DNA from: an uncultured Propionibacterium sp.
GTDB taxonomy: Bacteria > Actinomycetota > Actinomycetes > Propionibacteriales > Propionibacteriaceae
Reading direction: 5' to 3'
DNA: 40,280 bases
NCBI GenBank assembly: GCA_937867175.1
Contig: CALMKG010000416.1
Coordinates: 1 to 40,280, forward strand
How positions within the stretch are numbered: position 1 is the first letter of the stretch; each line of letters starts with the position of its first letter. The notes beneath the pieces were generated by a model, which saw nothing but the letters and a program-made list of their open reading frames with translations, searched no databases and had not been told where the DNA came from. This document shows positions 34,805 to 40,280 of this stretch, piece by piece. The position numbers and the translations under genes were made by a program.

Positions 34805-35287
34805 TCAGTGTGGCTGGTCGGGTGGCAGCCGCCACAACGCTTCGACACCGGCGTCCGCCAGGAAGTCGTGTCTGCAGTGCGGACATCGGGTAAGCAGCAG
34901 TTCGGTTAGCCGGGTTCGGCAGTCGGGGCACGCGAAGATGTCTGACGGGGGTTGCGCTGCTCGGATCCGCGGTTGGGCGACCAGCAGGTTCAACAGCGAC
35001 TCCTCGGCCGCATTGATGTGCAGCACCTTGTCGGAGGCCCCGCCGGGAACGAGTTGAAGGTCGATCCGGTCTGCGAAGGCAAGCAGTTCTGCCAGTTCGT
35101 CCAGTTCTGTTGCGCCGGACGACAAGCGCAGCGTCTCGACGAGGTCGACGATTTCGATCACATCCTCCAAGGGCAGGGACGCCTCCGCGTCCGGAGCTCG
35201 GAAAAGCAGCCGTGACTGCTCGGTGCCGATGTGGCTCGGTTGCTCGGGCCACATCTCGGCTGCGGAAGTTCGGTCAGCAACGCTCAT
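34805..35287 (-). CDS. Zinc-ribbon protein of unknown function
   Basis: I do not recognise this 160-residue protein. The first two thirds look globular and acidic (LPLEDVIEIVDLVETLRL, ELDELAELLAFADRIDLQLVPGG, then HINAAEESLLNLLV), and the end carries a zinc ribbon with C120, C123, C135 and C138 in the form CPDC...CPHC. There is no signal peptide or membrane segment, so it is probably cytoplasmic. Coding is supported by the coherent composition and cysteine spacing. ATG 35287 is preferred; its ATGA overlaps the stop of a possible short ORF upstream, and AGGGA lies about 10 bases before it. It is convergent with pyk. Confidence 0.65.
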   Translation of the reverse strand: MSVADRTSAAEMWPEQPSHIGTEQSRLLFRAPDAEASLPLEDVIEIVDLVETLRLSSGATELDELAELLAFADRIDLQLVPGGASDKVLHINAAEESLLNLLVAQPRIRAAQPPSDIFACPDCRTRLTELLLTRCPHCRHDFLADAGVEALWRLPPDQPH

Positions 35288-35388
35288 GGCGGTGGGTCCC
35301 TGCTTGGGTCGGTCGAGCTGCACTGCGGGTCGAGGTCGCACTGTGGCTGGCACGGTTCGGATTCGCCGTCGAAGTCGAAGGTGATCAG
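35284..35388 (-). CDS. Possible short ORF coupled to the zinc-ribbon gene
   Basis: A 34-codon open frame read from CTG 35388, ending in a TGA that overlaps the ATG of the zinc-ribbon gene (ATGA). It encodes an acidic N-terminal part (LITFDFDGESEP), three cysteines (C13, C17, C23) and a Pro/Asp/Ser-rich end. About 80 percent of its codons end in G or C, and the other frames give Arg-rich shadow peptides, which argues for coding. However, there is no ATG, GTG or TTG in frame after the upstream TGA at 35404-35406, so the start would have to be CTG or the frame is a remnant or has an error. Function unknown. Confidence 0.3.
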   Translation of the reverse strand: MITFDFDGESEPCQPQCDLDPQCSSTDPSRDPPP

Positions 35389-35530
35389 CCCCGAAGCGGC
35401 CTGTCACGGCCGACTTCTTTCAATGCTGACAAGAGCTTACGCAGGTCGATCAGGCCGTTGGGTCGAAAGACCTGAAAATGAGCCCGAGGGATGAGTGCTT
35501 GACGACCTTGAACGGGCGCTCCGCGACCGG

Positions 35531-35613
35531 TGCCCGGGAGGGGAGTCGAACCCCTACAGCCTTGCGGCCAGACGGGTTTGAGCCGTCCGCGTATACCATT
35601 CCGCCACCCGGGC
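35531..35613 (-). tRNA. tRNA-Leu (anticodon CAA)
   Basis: Acceptor arms GCCCGGG and CCCGGGC pair over seven bases. The anticodon stem GACGG/CCGTC encloses loop CTCAAAC, giving CAA for UUG codons. A long variable arm (around GCCGCAAGGC), typical of class II tRNA-Leu, and a T arm with GTTCGAC are present. The discriminator is A; the genome continues CCG rather than CCA, so the 3' CCA is added after transcription. Confidence 0.93.
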
Positions 35614-35627
35614 ATGACAACCGCACC

Positions 35628-35657
35628 ATTGTGACACATCTGCCGTGTTGGCGTCAC
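35628..35657 (-). promoter_or_regulatory. Probable tRNA-Leu promoter
   Basis: On the minus strand: GTGACG (35657-35652), 18 bases, CACAAT (35633-35628). Transcription would start about 8 bases before the tRNA. The same stretch forms a spaced inverted repeat TGTGAC/GTCACA, probably incidental. Confidence 0.45.
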
Positions 35658-35710
35658 ACGCGCCCGGTCTAGCAGTAAAGATGAGGCGGTAAGGCCCTGC
35701 CGGGGTGAGG

Positions 35711-35716
35711 TAAACT
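35711..35716 (+). promoter_or_regulatory. Possible -10 element of the response regulator gene
   Basis: TAAACT follows GGTGAGG; no convincing -35 stands upstream. It would give a leader of about 75 bases containing the hairpin at 35761-35779. Confidence 0.3.
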
Positions 35717-35760
35717 CCTGCCGAGGTGGTTCCGCGCGGATTCACCAGATTACTGACAGT

Positions 35761-35779
35761 CGTCCGGTGTCGCCGGACG
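35761..35779 (+). promoter_or_regulatory. Leader hairpin before the ANTAR response regulator
   Basis: CGTCCGG (35761-35767) and CCGGACG (35773-35779) form a perfect 7-base stem with a TGTCG loop, 19 bases before the GTG start and just before the ribosome site AAGGGAAA. It could affect translation initiation; function unknown. Confidence 0.4.
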
Positions 35780-35798
35780 TGCGGATAAGGGAAACGTT

Positions 35799-36416
35799 GT
35801 GAGTAACACCACGAAGGCGGGTGCAGGCCAGCCGCCGCGCGTCCTCGTCGCTGAGGACGAGGCACTGATTCGGTTCGACCTTGTTGAGCTGCTCAATGAC
35901 GAGGGCTATGAGGTCGTCGGTCAGGCCGGCGACGGCGAGGCGGCCGTCGAGATGGCCCGTGAACTGGAGCCCGACCTAGTGGTCATGGACGTGAAGATGC
36001 CGAAGATGGACGGCATCGCAGCGGCCGAGATCATCGCCTCCGAGCGGATTGCGCCGGTGGTCATGCTGACCGCGTTCAGCCAGCGCGATCTGGTGGAGCA
36101 GGCCCGCCAAGCGGGCGCAATGGCCTACGTGGTCAAACCGTTCGACGCGTCGGACGTGGTTCCTGCCATCGAGATCGCGATGGCTCGCTACGCCGAGATT
36201 CGGGCGCTGGACGACGAGATCGAAGACCTCGAGGAGCGGCTGGCGTCCCGGAAGACCGTCGACCAGGCCAAGGGCATCCTGCAGGAGAGCCTGGGACTGA
36301 CCGAGCCGGAGGCCTTCCGGTGGATCCAGAAGACCGCGATGGATCTGCGCAAGTCGATGCGTGAAGTCGCCGAAGGCGTGATCGACCACGCCAAGGCCGG
36401 CCGCAAGACGACCTGA
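35799..36416 (+). CDS. pdtaR: ANTAR-domain response regulator (PdtaR type)
   Basis: A 205-residue response regulator whose output domain binds RNA. The receiver domain (about 13-130) has the acidic pocket E19-D20, the phosphoacceptor D64 in VVMDVKMPKMDG, and the conserved K113 in YVVKPFD. A helix (EDLEERLASRKTVDQ) leads to the ANTAR domain (about 140-198) with AKGILQESLGLTEPEAFRWIQ. Phosphorylated ANTAR proteins bind paired small hairpins and relieve termination or sequestration; PdtaR with its kinase PdtaS does this in mycobacteria. No kinase gene is nearby. Order pyk...pdtaR...polA-rpsA is as in mycobacteria. It ends 9 bases from the convergent thioesterase gene. Confidence 0.9.
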   Translation: MSNTTKAGAGQPPRVLVAEDEALIRFDLVELLNDEGYEVVGQAGDGEAAVEMARELEPDLVVMDVKMPKMDGIAAAEIIASERIAPVVMLTAFSQRDLVEQARQAGAMAYVVKPFDASDVVPAIEIAMARYAEIRALDDEIEDLEERLASRKTVDQAKGILQESLGLTEPEAFRWIQKTAMDLRKSMREVAEGVIDHAKAGRKTT

Positions 36417-36425
36417 CGCCGTCGC

Positions 36426-36824
36426 TCAGCCGATCAGCCGGCAGCTCAGTCGGCCGGACGCGAGCAGCCGACCCTCGTCGTCACGCAGGTCTATTTGGTA
36501 GACCGCACTGGTGCGTCCCAAGTGCAGGGCGGTGGCCTGTGCGTGCACCCAACCCTGGGTGACGCTTCGCAGATGGCTGACGTTGAGTTCGGCCCCGACC
36601 GCCCGTCGGCCGCGGCCCGCGTGGGCATTCGCGCCGAGTGATCCCAAAGTCTCCATGACGGCCGCAGAGGCCCCGCCATGCCACAGCCCGAAGGGCTGAG
36701 TGTTGCCGTCCACCGGGACGCGTCCGATCACGCGCTGGGCGCTAACCGAACTGATCTCGAGGCCCAGTTTCGCGTCGAATGGGCTGACCCAGGTACTGGG
36801 GGGCGGGTACTGCTCGTCAGTCAT
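36426..36824 (-). CDS. PaaI-type hotdog-fold thioesterase
   Basis: A 132-residue hotdog-fold protein of the PaaI/YbdB thioesterase type, hydrolysing acyl-CoA or aryl-CoA esters. Visible family features are the KLGLEISSVSAQRVIGRVPVDGN start, the FGLWHGGASAAVMETLGS motif (histidine-glycine plus the downstream acidic residue), NVSHLRSVTQGWVHAQA and the closing VYQIDLRDDEGRLLASGR strands. The substrate is unknown. The open frame extends upstream to 38189 opposite polA, but that part is shadow; ATG 36824 gives the standard length. It is divergent from polA, with a 57-base shared gap. Confidence 0.87.
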   Translation of the reverse strand: MTDEQYPPPSTWVSPFDAKLGLEISSVSAQRVIGRVPVDGNTQPFGLWHGGASAAVMETLGSLGANAHAGRGRRAVGAELNVSHLRSVTQGWVHAQATALHLGRTSAVYQIDLRDDEGRLLASGRLSCRLIG

Positions 36825-36868
36825 GAGGTTACTGTGACACAAGCCGCGGTTGTGTCGGCGTGGCCGAC

Positions 36869-36874
36869 TACAGT
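36869..36874 (+). promoter_or_regulatory. Possible -10 of polA (leaderless spacing)
   Basis: TACAGT followed by 7 bases and then the GTG start at 36882, the spacing of a leaderless transcript. No clear -35. Only a weak GGGCAG precedes the GTG, so a classical ribosome site is lacking. Confidence 0.4.
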
Positions 36875-36881
36875 CGGGCAG

Positions 36882-39584
36882 GTGAGTGACCCAACGACCA
36901 GCACCCAGCCCAAGGTCATGCTCATCGACGGCCACTCGATGGCGTACCGGGCGTTCTATGCGTTGCCTGCCGAGAACTTCTCGACCGCGTCCGGCCAGCA
37001 CACCAACGCTGTCTACGGGTTCACATCGATGCTGATCAACGTGCTGCGCGACGAGCAGCCGACCCACGTGGTGGTGGCGTTCGATGTCTCCCGAGCCACC
37101 TTCCGGTCTGAGCAGTACTCCGATTACAAGGCGACCCGGGCGAAGAGCCCTGACGAGTTCGCGGGCCAGGTGAGCTTGATCCAAGAGGTGTTGGATGCAC
37201 TGAACGTCGTCCACGTCCAACTGGACGGTTATGAAGCCGACGACATCATCGCCACTCTCACCGACCAGGCCGACCAGCGCGGCTGGGCCAGCGTCATCGT
37301 CACCGGTGACCGCGACACTTACCAATTGGTCGACGACAACACCACCGTGCTCTACCCGGTGCGCGGGGTCTCCGAGCTGTCCCGGATGACCCCGGCGGCG
37401 ATCGAGGCGAAGTATGGCGTCGGGCCTCACCAGTACCCAGAGTTGGCCGCCTTGGTGGGGGAGACCAGTGACAATCTCCCAGGGGTGCCCGGGGTCGGGG
37501 TCAAGACAGCCGCCAAATGGCTCACCGGCTACGGCAGCCTGGACAACTTGCTGGCCCGTGTCGATCAGGTGCGTGGCAAGGTCGGCGACTCGCTGCGCGC
37601 CCACCTGGACGACGTGCGCCGCAACCGTCAGCTGAACCACCTCGTCCGTGGTCTGACGTTGCCGGTCGGCCTGGATGACCTGGCCAAGCGAGGCTACAAC
37701 CGGGACGCCGTCCATCAGCTCTTCGACGCCCTGGAGTTCCGGGTGCTTCGCGACCGACTGCTGGAAACCTTCCCGATCGACGATGCGCCGGTCGAGGACG
37801 GCTTCGAACTCGCCGGTCAGCGCCTTCGCCCGGGTGAGCTGGCGGGCTGGCTGGCCGCCCACGCTGCCGGCGAGCTTACCGGGCTGGACGTCGCCGGTCG
37901 GTGGGGCTCCGGCACGGGCGAGCTGACCGCTGTCGCGCTGGCCAGCGCCGACGGTGCAGCCTGCTGGACAGACGTCGCCGATCTCAGTTTGGCCGACGAA
38001 CAGGCGCTGGCGGCGTGGCTGGGCGATCCGGTGCGCGGCAAGGCCATGCATGCCGCGAAGGGGCCGCTGCTGGCGATCTGGCAGCACGGCTGGCACCTGG
38101 CGGGCTTGGTCTGCGACACCGAGCTGGCCGCTTACCTGCTGCGTCCCGATCAGCGCAGTTACGACCTCGCCGATCTGTCGATCCGCCACCTCAAGCGCGA
38201 GTTGCGGGTCGACTCGTCAGGTGCAGGCCCCGACGAGCAGCTGATGCTCGATTTCGGCGACGAGTCGCTCGACGAGCAGGCCGAGGCCGCGATGGTGCGG
38301 GCCCGGGCGGTCATCGACCTGGCCGAGGCGCTGACCGATGAACTGGACGATTTGGGTCAGCGCAGCCTGCTCGCTGAGGTCGAGATGCCGCTGCAACGCA
38401 TCCTGGCACGGATGGAACGTGACGGCATCGCGCTGGACACCGACGTGCTGGACGGGCTGTACGCCGAGTTCGACGCCCGGGTCCGCGCTGCCGAGCAGGC
38501 TGCCTGGGAGGCGGTCGGCCAGCAGGTGAACCTTGGCTCGCCGAAGCAGCTGCAGGCGGTGCTTTTCGACCAGCTCGACCTGCCACGCACCAAGAAGATC
38601 AAGTCGGGCTACACCACCGACGCCGAGGCGCTGGAGGGCCTGTTCGCACGCACCGCGCACCCATTCCTCGCCCATCTGTTGGCTCACCGCGACTCGATCA
38701 AGCTCCGGCAGGCCGTCGAGGGCTTGCGCAAGGCGGTCCAGGACGACGGGCGCGTCCACACCACCTACCTGCAAACGATCGCCGCGACCGGACGGCTCAG
38801 CTCCGCCGACCCGAACCTGCAGAACATTCCGATCCGCACCGACGAGGGACGCCGGGTGCGGGCCGCCTTCGTGGTGGGGGCCGGATACGAGGCGCTGCTG
38901 AGCGCCGACTACTCACAGATCGAGATGCGGGTGATGGCCGACGTCTCCGGCGACACCGATCTGATCGAGGCCTTCCGCAGTGGGGTCGACTTCCACACCG
39001 TGACTGCGTCGAAGGTCTTCGGGGTGCCGCCGAAAGAGGTGACCGGCGCCCAGCGGGCCGGCGTCAAGCAGATGAACTACGGACTGGCGTACGGGCTGTC
39101 GGCCTACGGGCTGTCGACCAGGCTGGGTCTTTCGGTGGGCGAGGCGCGCGAGCTGATGGACGACTACTTCACCACGTTCGGTGGGGTGCGCGACTACCTT
39201 AACGACATCGTCGCGCAGGCCCGGCGGACCGGCTACACCGAGACGATCCTGGGACGCCGCCGCTATCTGCCCGACCTGACCTCGTCCAATCGGCAGCGTC
39301 GCGAGATGGCCGAACGGATGGCCCTCAATGCGCCCATCCAAGGTTCCGCCGCCGACATCATCAAGATCGCCATGATCCGGCTGGACGGTGTATTGACCCG
39401 AGCCGGCCTGAAGTCGCGGATCCTGCTGCAGATCCACGACGAATTGGTCCTCGAGGTGGCCCCCGGCGAACGGGACGTCGTCACCGAACTGGTCCGCGAG
39501 CAGATGGCCGGCGCTGCAGACCTCAAGGTGCCGCTGGACGTCTCGGTCGGTTACGGGCAGACCTGGCTTGCGGCTGCCCACTGA
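36882..39584 (+). CDS. polA: DNA polymerase I
   Basis: A 900-residue A-family polymerase for repair and Okazaki processing. The 5' nuclease domain (about 1-300) shows LIDGHSMAYRAFYAL, YEADDIIATL, TGDRDTYQLV and the GETSDNLPGVPGVGVKTAAKWL helix-hairpin region. The 3'-5' exonuclease domain (about 310-490) is degenerate: D336 occupies the first motif but the DxE glutamate is missing, so proofreading is probably lost. The polymerase domain has motif A SADYSQIEMR (D676), motif B KQMNYGLAYG with K729 and Y733, and motif C QIHDELV (H852-E854). Y733 takes the place of the E. coli F762, as in other actinobacteria. The GTG at 36882 is chosen from homology. Confidence 0.95.
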   Translation: MSDPTTSTQPKVMLIDGHSMAYRAFYALPAENFSTASGQHTNAVYGFTSMLINVLRDEQPTHVVVAFDVSRATFRSEQYSDYKATRAKSPDEFAGQVSLIQEVLDALNVVHVQLDGYEADDIIATLTDQADQRGWASVIVTGDRDTYQLVDDNTTVLYPVRGVSELSRMTPAAIEAKYGVGPHQYPELAALVGETSDNLPGVPGVGVKTAAKWLTGYGSLDNLLARVDQVRGKVGDSLRAHLDDVRRNRQLNHLVRGLTLPVGLDDLAKRGYNRDAVHQLFDALEFRVLRDRLLETFPIDDAPVEDGFELAGQRLRPGELAGWLAAHAAGELTGLDVAGRWGSGTGELTAVALASADGAACWTDVADLSLADEQALAAWLGDPVRGKAMHAAKGPLLAIWQHGWHLAGLVCDTELAAYLLRPDQRSYDLADLSIRHLKRELRVDSSGAGPDEQLMLDFGDESLDEQAEAAMVRARAVIDLAEALTDELDDLGQRSLLAEVEMPLQRILARMERDGIALDTDVLDGLYAEFDARVRAAEQAAWEAVGQQVNLGSPKQLQAVLFDQLDLPRTKKIKSGYTTDAEALEGLFARTAHPFLAHLLAHRDSIKLRQAVEGLRKAVQDDGRVHTTYLQTIAATGRLSSADPNLQNIPIRTDEGRRVRAAFVVGAGYEALLSADYSQIEMRVMADVSGDTDLIEAFRSGVDFHTVTASKVFGVPPKEVTGAQRAGVKQMNYGLAYGLSAYGLSTRLGLSVGEARELMDDYFTTFGGVRDYLNDIVAQARRTGYTETILGRRRYLPDLTSSNRQRREMAERMALNAPIQGSAADIIKIAMIRLDGVLTRAGLKSRILLQIHDELVLEVAPGERDVVTELVREQMAGAADLKVPLDVSVGYGQTWLAAAH

Positions 39585-39732
39585 ATGCTCAGCTGACGGC
39601 GGCCGTTCATGGGCAAGTCGAGACCTTGTCGCGATCCGGCGGCCAGTCATCTTGTGCATCTCCCAAGTGGTTGTTGAATCAGTCGAAACCCAACCCAGGT
39701 TAGCAAGCCATGATGCCCGTCGGTAAGACGGA
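39585..39732. other. polA-rpsA intergenic region, first part
   Basis: The whole gap between polA and rpsA is 376 bases. In this first part I see no convincing terminator, promoter, RNA gene or open frame; the second part holds the rpsA promoter and leader. Confidence 0.5.
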
Positions 39733-39762
39733 TTGACCCTCGCGCTCAGGCGTAAGTAGACT
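39733..39762 (+). promoter_or_regulatory. Strong rpsA promoter
   Basis: TTGACC (39733-39738), 18 bases, TAGACT (39757-39762): the best sigma-70-type promoter in the window, giving a start near 39769 and a leader of about 190 bases. A second, weaker candidate is GTGACA (39903-39908), 17 bases, TACAAC (39926-39931). Confidence 0.7.
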
Positions 39763-39782
39763 GAAACGGCATTGTGGCTCGG

Positions 39783-39827
39783 GCCGCCTCGGACGGAGCA
39801 GGCGGCACGTGCGGTGTGACACGCCGC
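39783..39827 (+). promoter_or_regulatory. Two hairpins in the rpsA leader
   Basis: GCCGCCT (39783-39789) pairs with AGGCGGC (39800-39806) around a 10-base loop. Immediately after, GCGGTGT (39811-39817) pairs with ACGCCGC (39821-39827) with one G-U and a 3-base loop. No U-tract follows. They may serve in autoregulation by S1, which is known in E. coli, but that is inference. Confidence 0.4.
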
Positions 39828-39960
39828 TCAACCGGACGACGCGCGGCACCTGCGGATCGACAGGGCCGTTCGAGCTTGGCTGAGCAGGTTCACTGAAGCA
39901 TCGTGACAGGTCGCGCTGCGTCCAGTACAACAAGACAACAAGCAATCGGAGCCCTACTAC

Positions 39961-40280
39961 ATGACCTCCTCAACTGAGGCCTCGAACCAGGTCGCAATCG
40001 ACGACATCGGCACGCCGGAAGCCTTCGAGGCCGCGGTCGATTCCACCATCAAGTACTTCAATGACGGCGACATCGTCACCGGCACCGTCGTCAAGGTCGA
40101 CCGGGACGAGGTACTCCTCGACATCGGCTACAAGACCGAAGGTGTCATCCCCTCCAAGGAACTGTCCATCAAGCATGACGTCGATCCCTTCGACGTCGTC
40201 CAGGTGGGTGACGAGGTCGAGGCCCTCGTCCAGCAGAAGGAGGACAAGGAAGGTCGCCTGATCCTGTCCAAGAAGCGCGC
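39961..40280 (+). CDS. rpsA: 30S ribosomal protein S1 (N-terminal part, runs off window)
   Basis: The first 106 codons of ribosomal protein S1. A short acidic leader segment (about 1-35, MTSSTEASNQ...TPEAFEAAVDSTIKYFNDGD) precedes the first S1 RNA-binding domain: IVTGTVVKVDRDEVLLDIGYKTEGVIP, then VGDEVEALV and LILSKKRA, which is the standard start of repeat one. S1 helps mRNA bind to the 30S subunit. GGAG lies 9 bases before ATG 39961. The polA-rpsA order is conserved in actinobacteria. The rest of the gene is outside. Confidence 0.95.
   Translation, partial: MTSSTEASNQVAIDDIGTPEAFEAAVDSTIKYFNDGDIVTGTVVKVDRDEVLLDIGYKTEGVIPSKELSIKHDVDPFDVVQVGDEVEALVQQKEDKEGRLILSKKR

Noticed and set aside
34654-34848. 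64-codon minus-strand frame after the zinc-ribbon gene
   Set aside because: It overlaps the zinc-ribbon gene, has only moderate GC at third positions, no ribosome site and no recognisable similarity. A small gene cannot be fully excluded.
35630-35658. TGTGAC...GTCACA as a CRP-type operator
   Set aside because: The half-sites are 17 bases apart, not 6, and one half overlaps the likely tRNA promoter -35 and the other its -10.
35478-35672. Small plus-strand frame containing REGSRTPT...PDGFEPSAY
   Set aside because: This is the well-known spurious translation of a tRNA-Leu antisense strand. The matching minus frame (GWRNGIRGRLKPVWPQG) is the tRNA itself.
36825-38189. Large upstream extension of the thioesterase frame opposite polA
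   Set aside because: The family starts at 36824; the extension is antisense to the well-conserved polA nuclease domain.
1-40280. Mobile elements, prophage, defence islands or a biosynthetic cluster
   Set aside because: I found no transposase, integrase, terminal repeats, phage genes, or defence or pathway genes; gene order is the conserved core actinobacterial arrangement.

Overview
The window is high-GC DNA with many GTG starts, Actinobacteria-type gene families (DUF6504, SAV_6107-type HEPN, DUF3040, MoxR/DUF58/transglutaminase cluster, Wag31-like DivIVA, ANTAR response regulator) and a division and cell-wall (dcw) cluster without ftsA. This points to a high-GC actinobacterium. Gene order and protein character look like Propionibacteriales, but that finer placement is inference. 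I see no insertion sequence, prophage, CRISPR array or conjugative gene; the window reads as continuous core chromosome.

Layout. (1) 1-1380: the 5' part of a minus-strand proline/threonine-rich exported or membrane-anchored protein, running off the left edge in an extreme poly-G (poly-proline) tract, divergent from a glycerophosphodiester phosphodiesterase. (2) 1395-7197: an apparent SOS mutagenesis operon, with a good -35/-10 promoter and a LexA-like palindrome followed by DUF6504, a HEPN protein, error-prone polymerase DnaE2 and Pol IV (DinB), tightly packed or overlapping. (3) 7309-12217: DUF3040 on the plus strand facing a minus-strand MoxR ATPase, DUF58 and membrane transglutaminase operon. 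(4) 12323-31069: the dcw cluster mraZ-rsmH-ftsL-ftsI-murE-murF-mraY-murD-ftsW-murG-murC-ftsQ-ftsZ-pgeF-sepF-yggT-divIVA, nearly all with 4-base start/stop overlaps. It has three GTGGAG repeats (MraZ operator) in front, a long hairpin resembling the mraW RNA motif before rsmH, a structured leader before ftsZ, and a strong UUCG-loop terminator after divIVA. (5) 31208-34556: TraR/DksA zinc-finger protein, lspA, rluD-type pseudouridine synthase and pyruvate kinase. (6) 34805-40280: an unrecognised zinc-ribbon protein with a possible short ORF before it, tRNA-Leu(CAA), an ANTAR response regulator (PdtaR), a hotdog thioesterase, DNA polymerase I, and the start of rpsA behind a strong promoter and a structured leader.

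How the genes work together. RsmH methylates 16S rRNA. MurE, MurF, MurD and MurC build the UDP-MurNAc-pentapeptide, MraY and MurG make lipid II, and FtsW/FtsI polymerise and crosslink it at the septum. FtsQ and FtsL belong to the divisome, SepF probably tethers FtsZ to the membrane, and DivIVA organises polar growth. The DnaE2/DinB operon is a damage-inducible translesion system, while PolA is the housekeeping repair polymerase. Nothing here is a clearly new system. The less ordinary items are the ImuB-less SOS cassette with a coupled HEPN gene, the RNA structures in front of rsmH and ftsZ, and the short minus-strand ORF with no standard start codon at 35284-35388.
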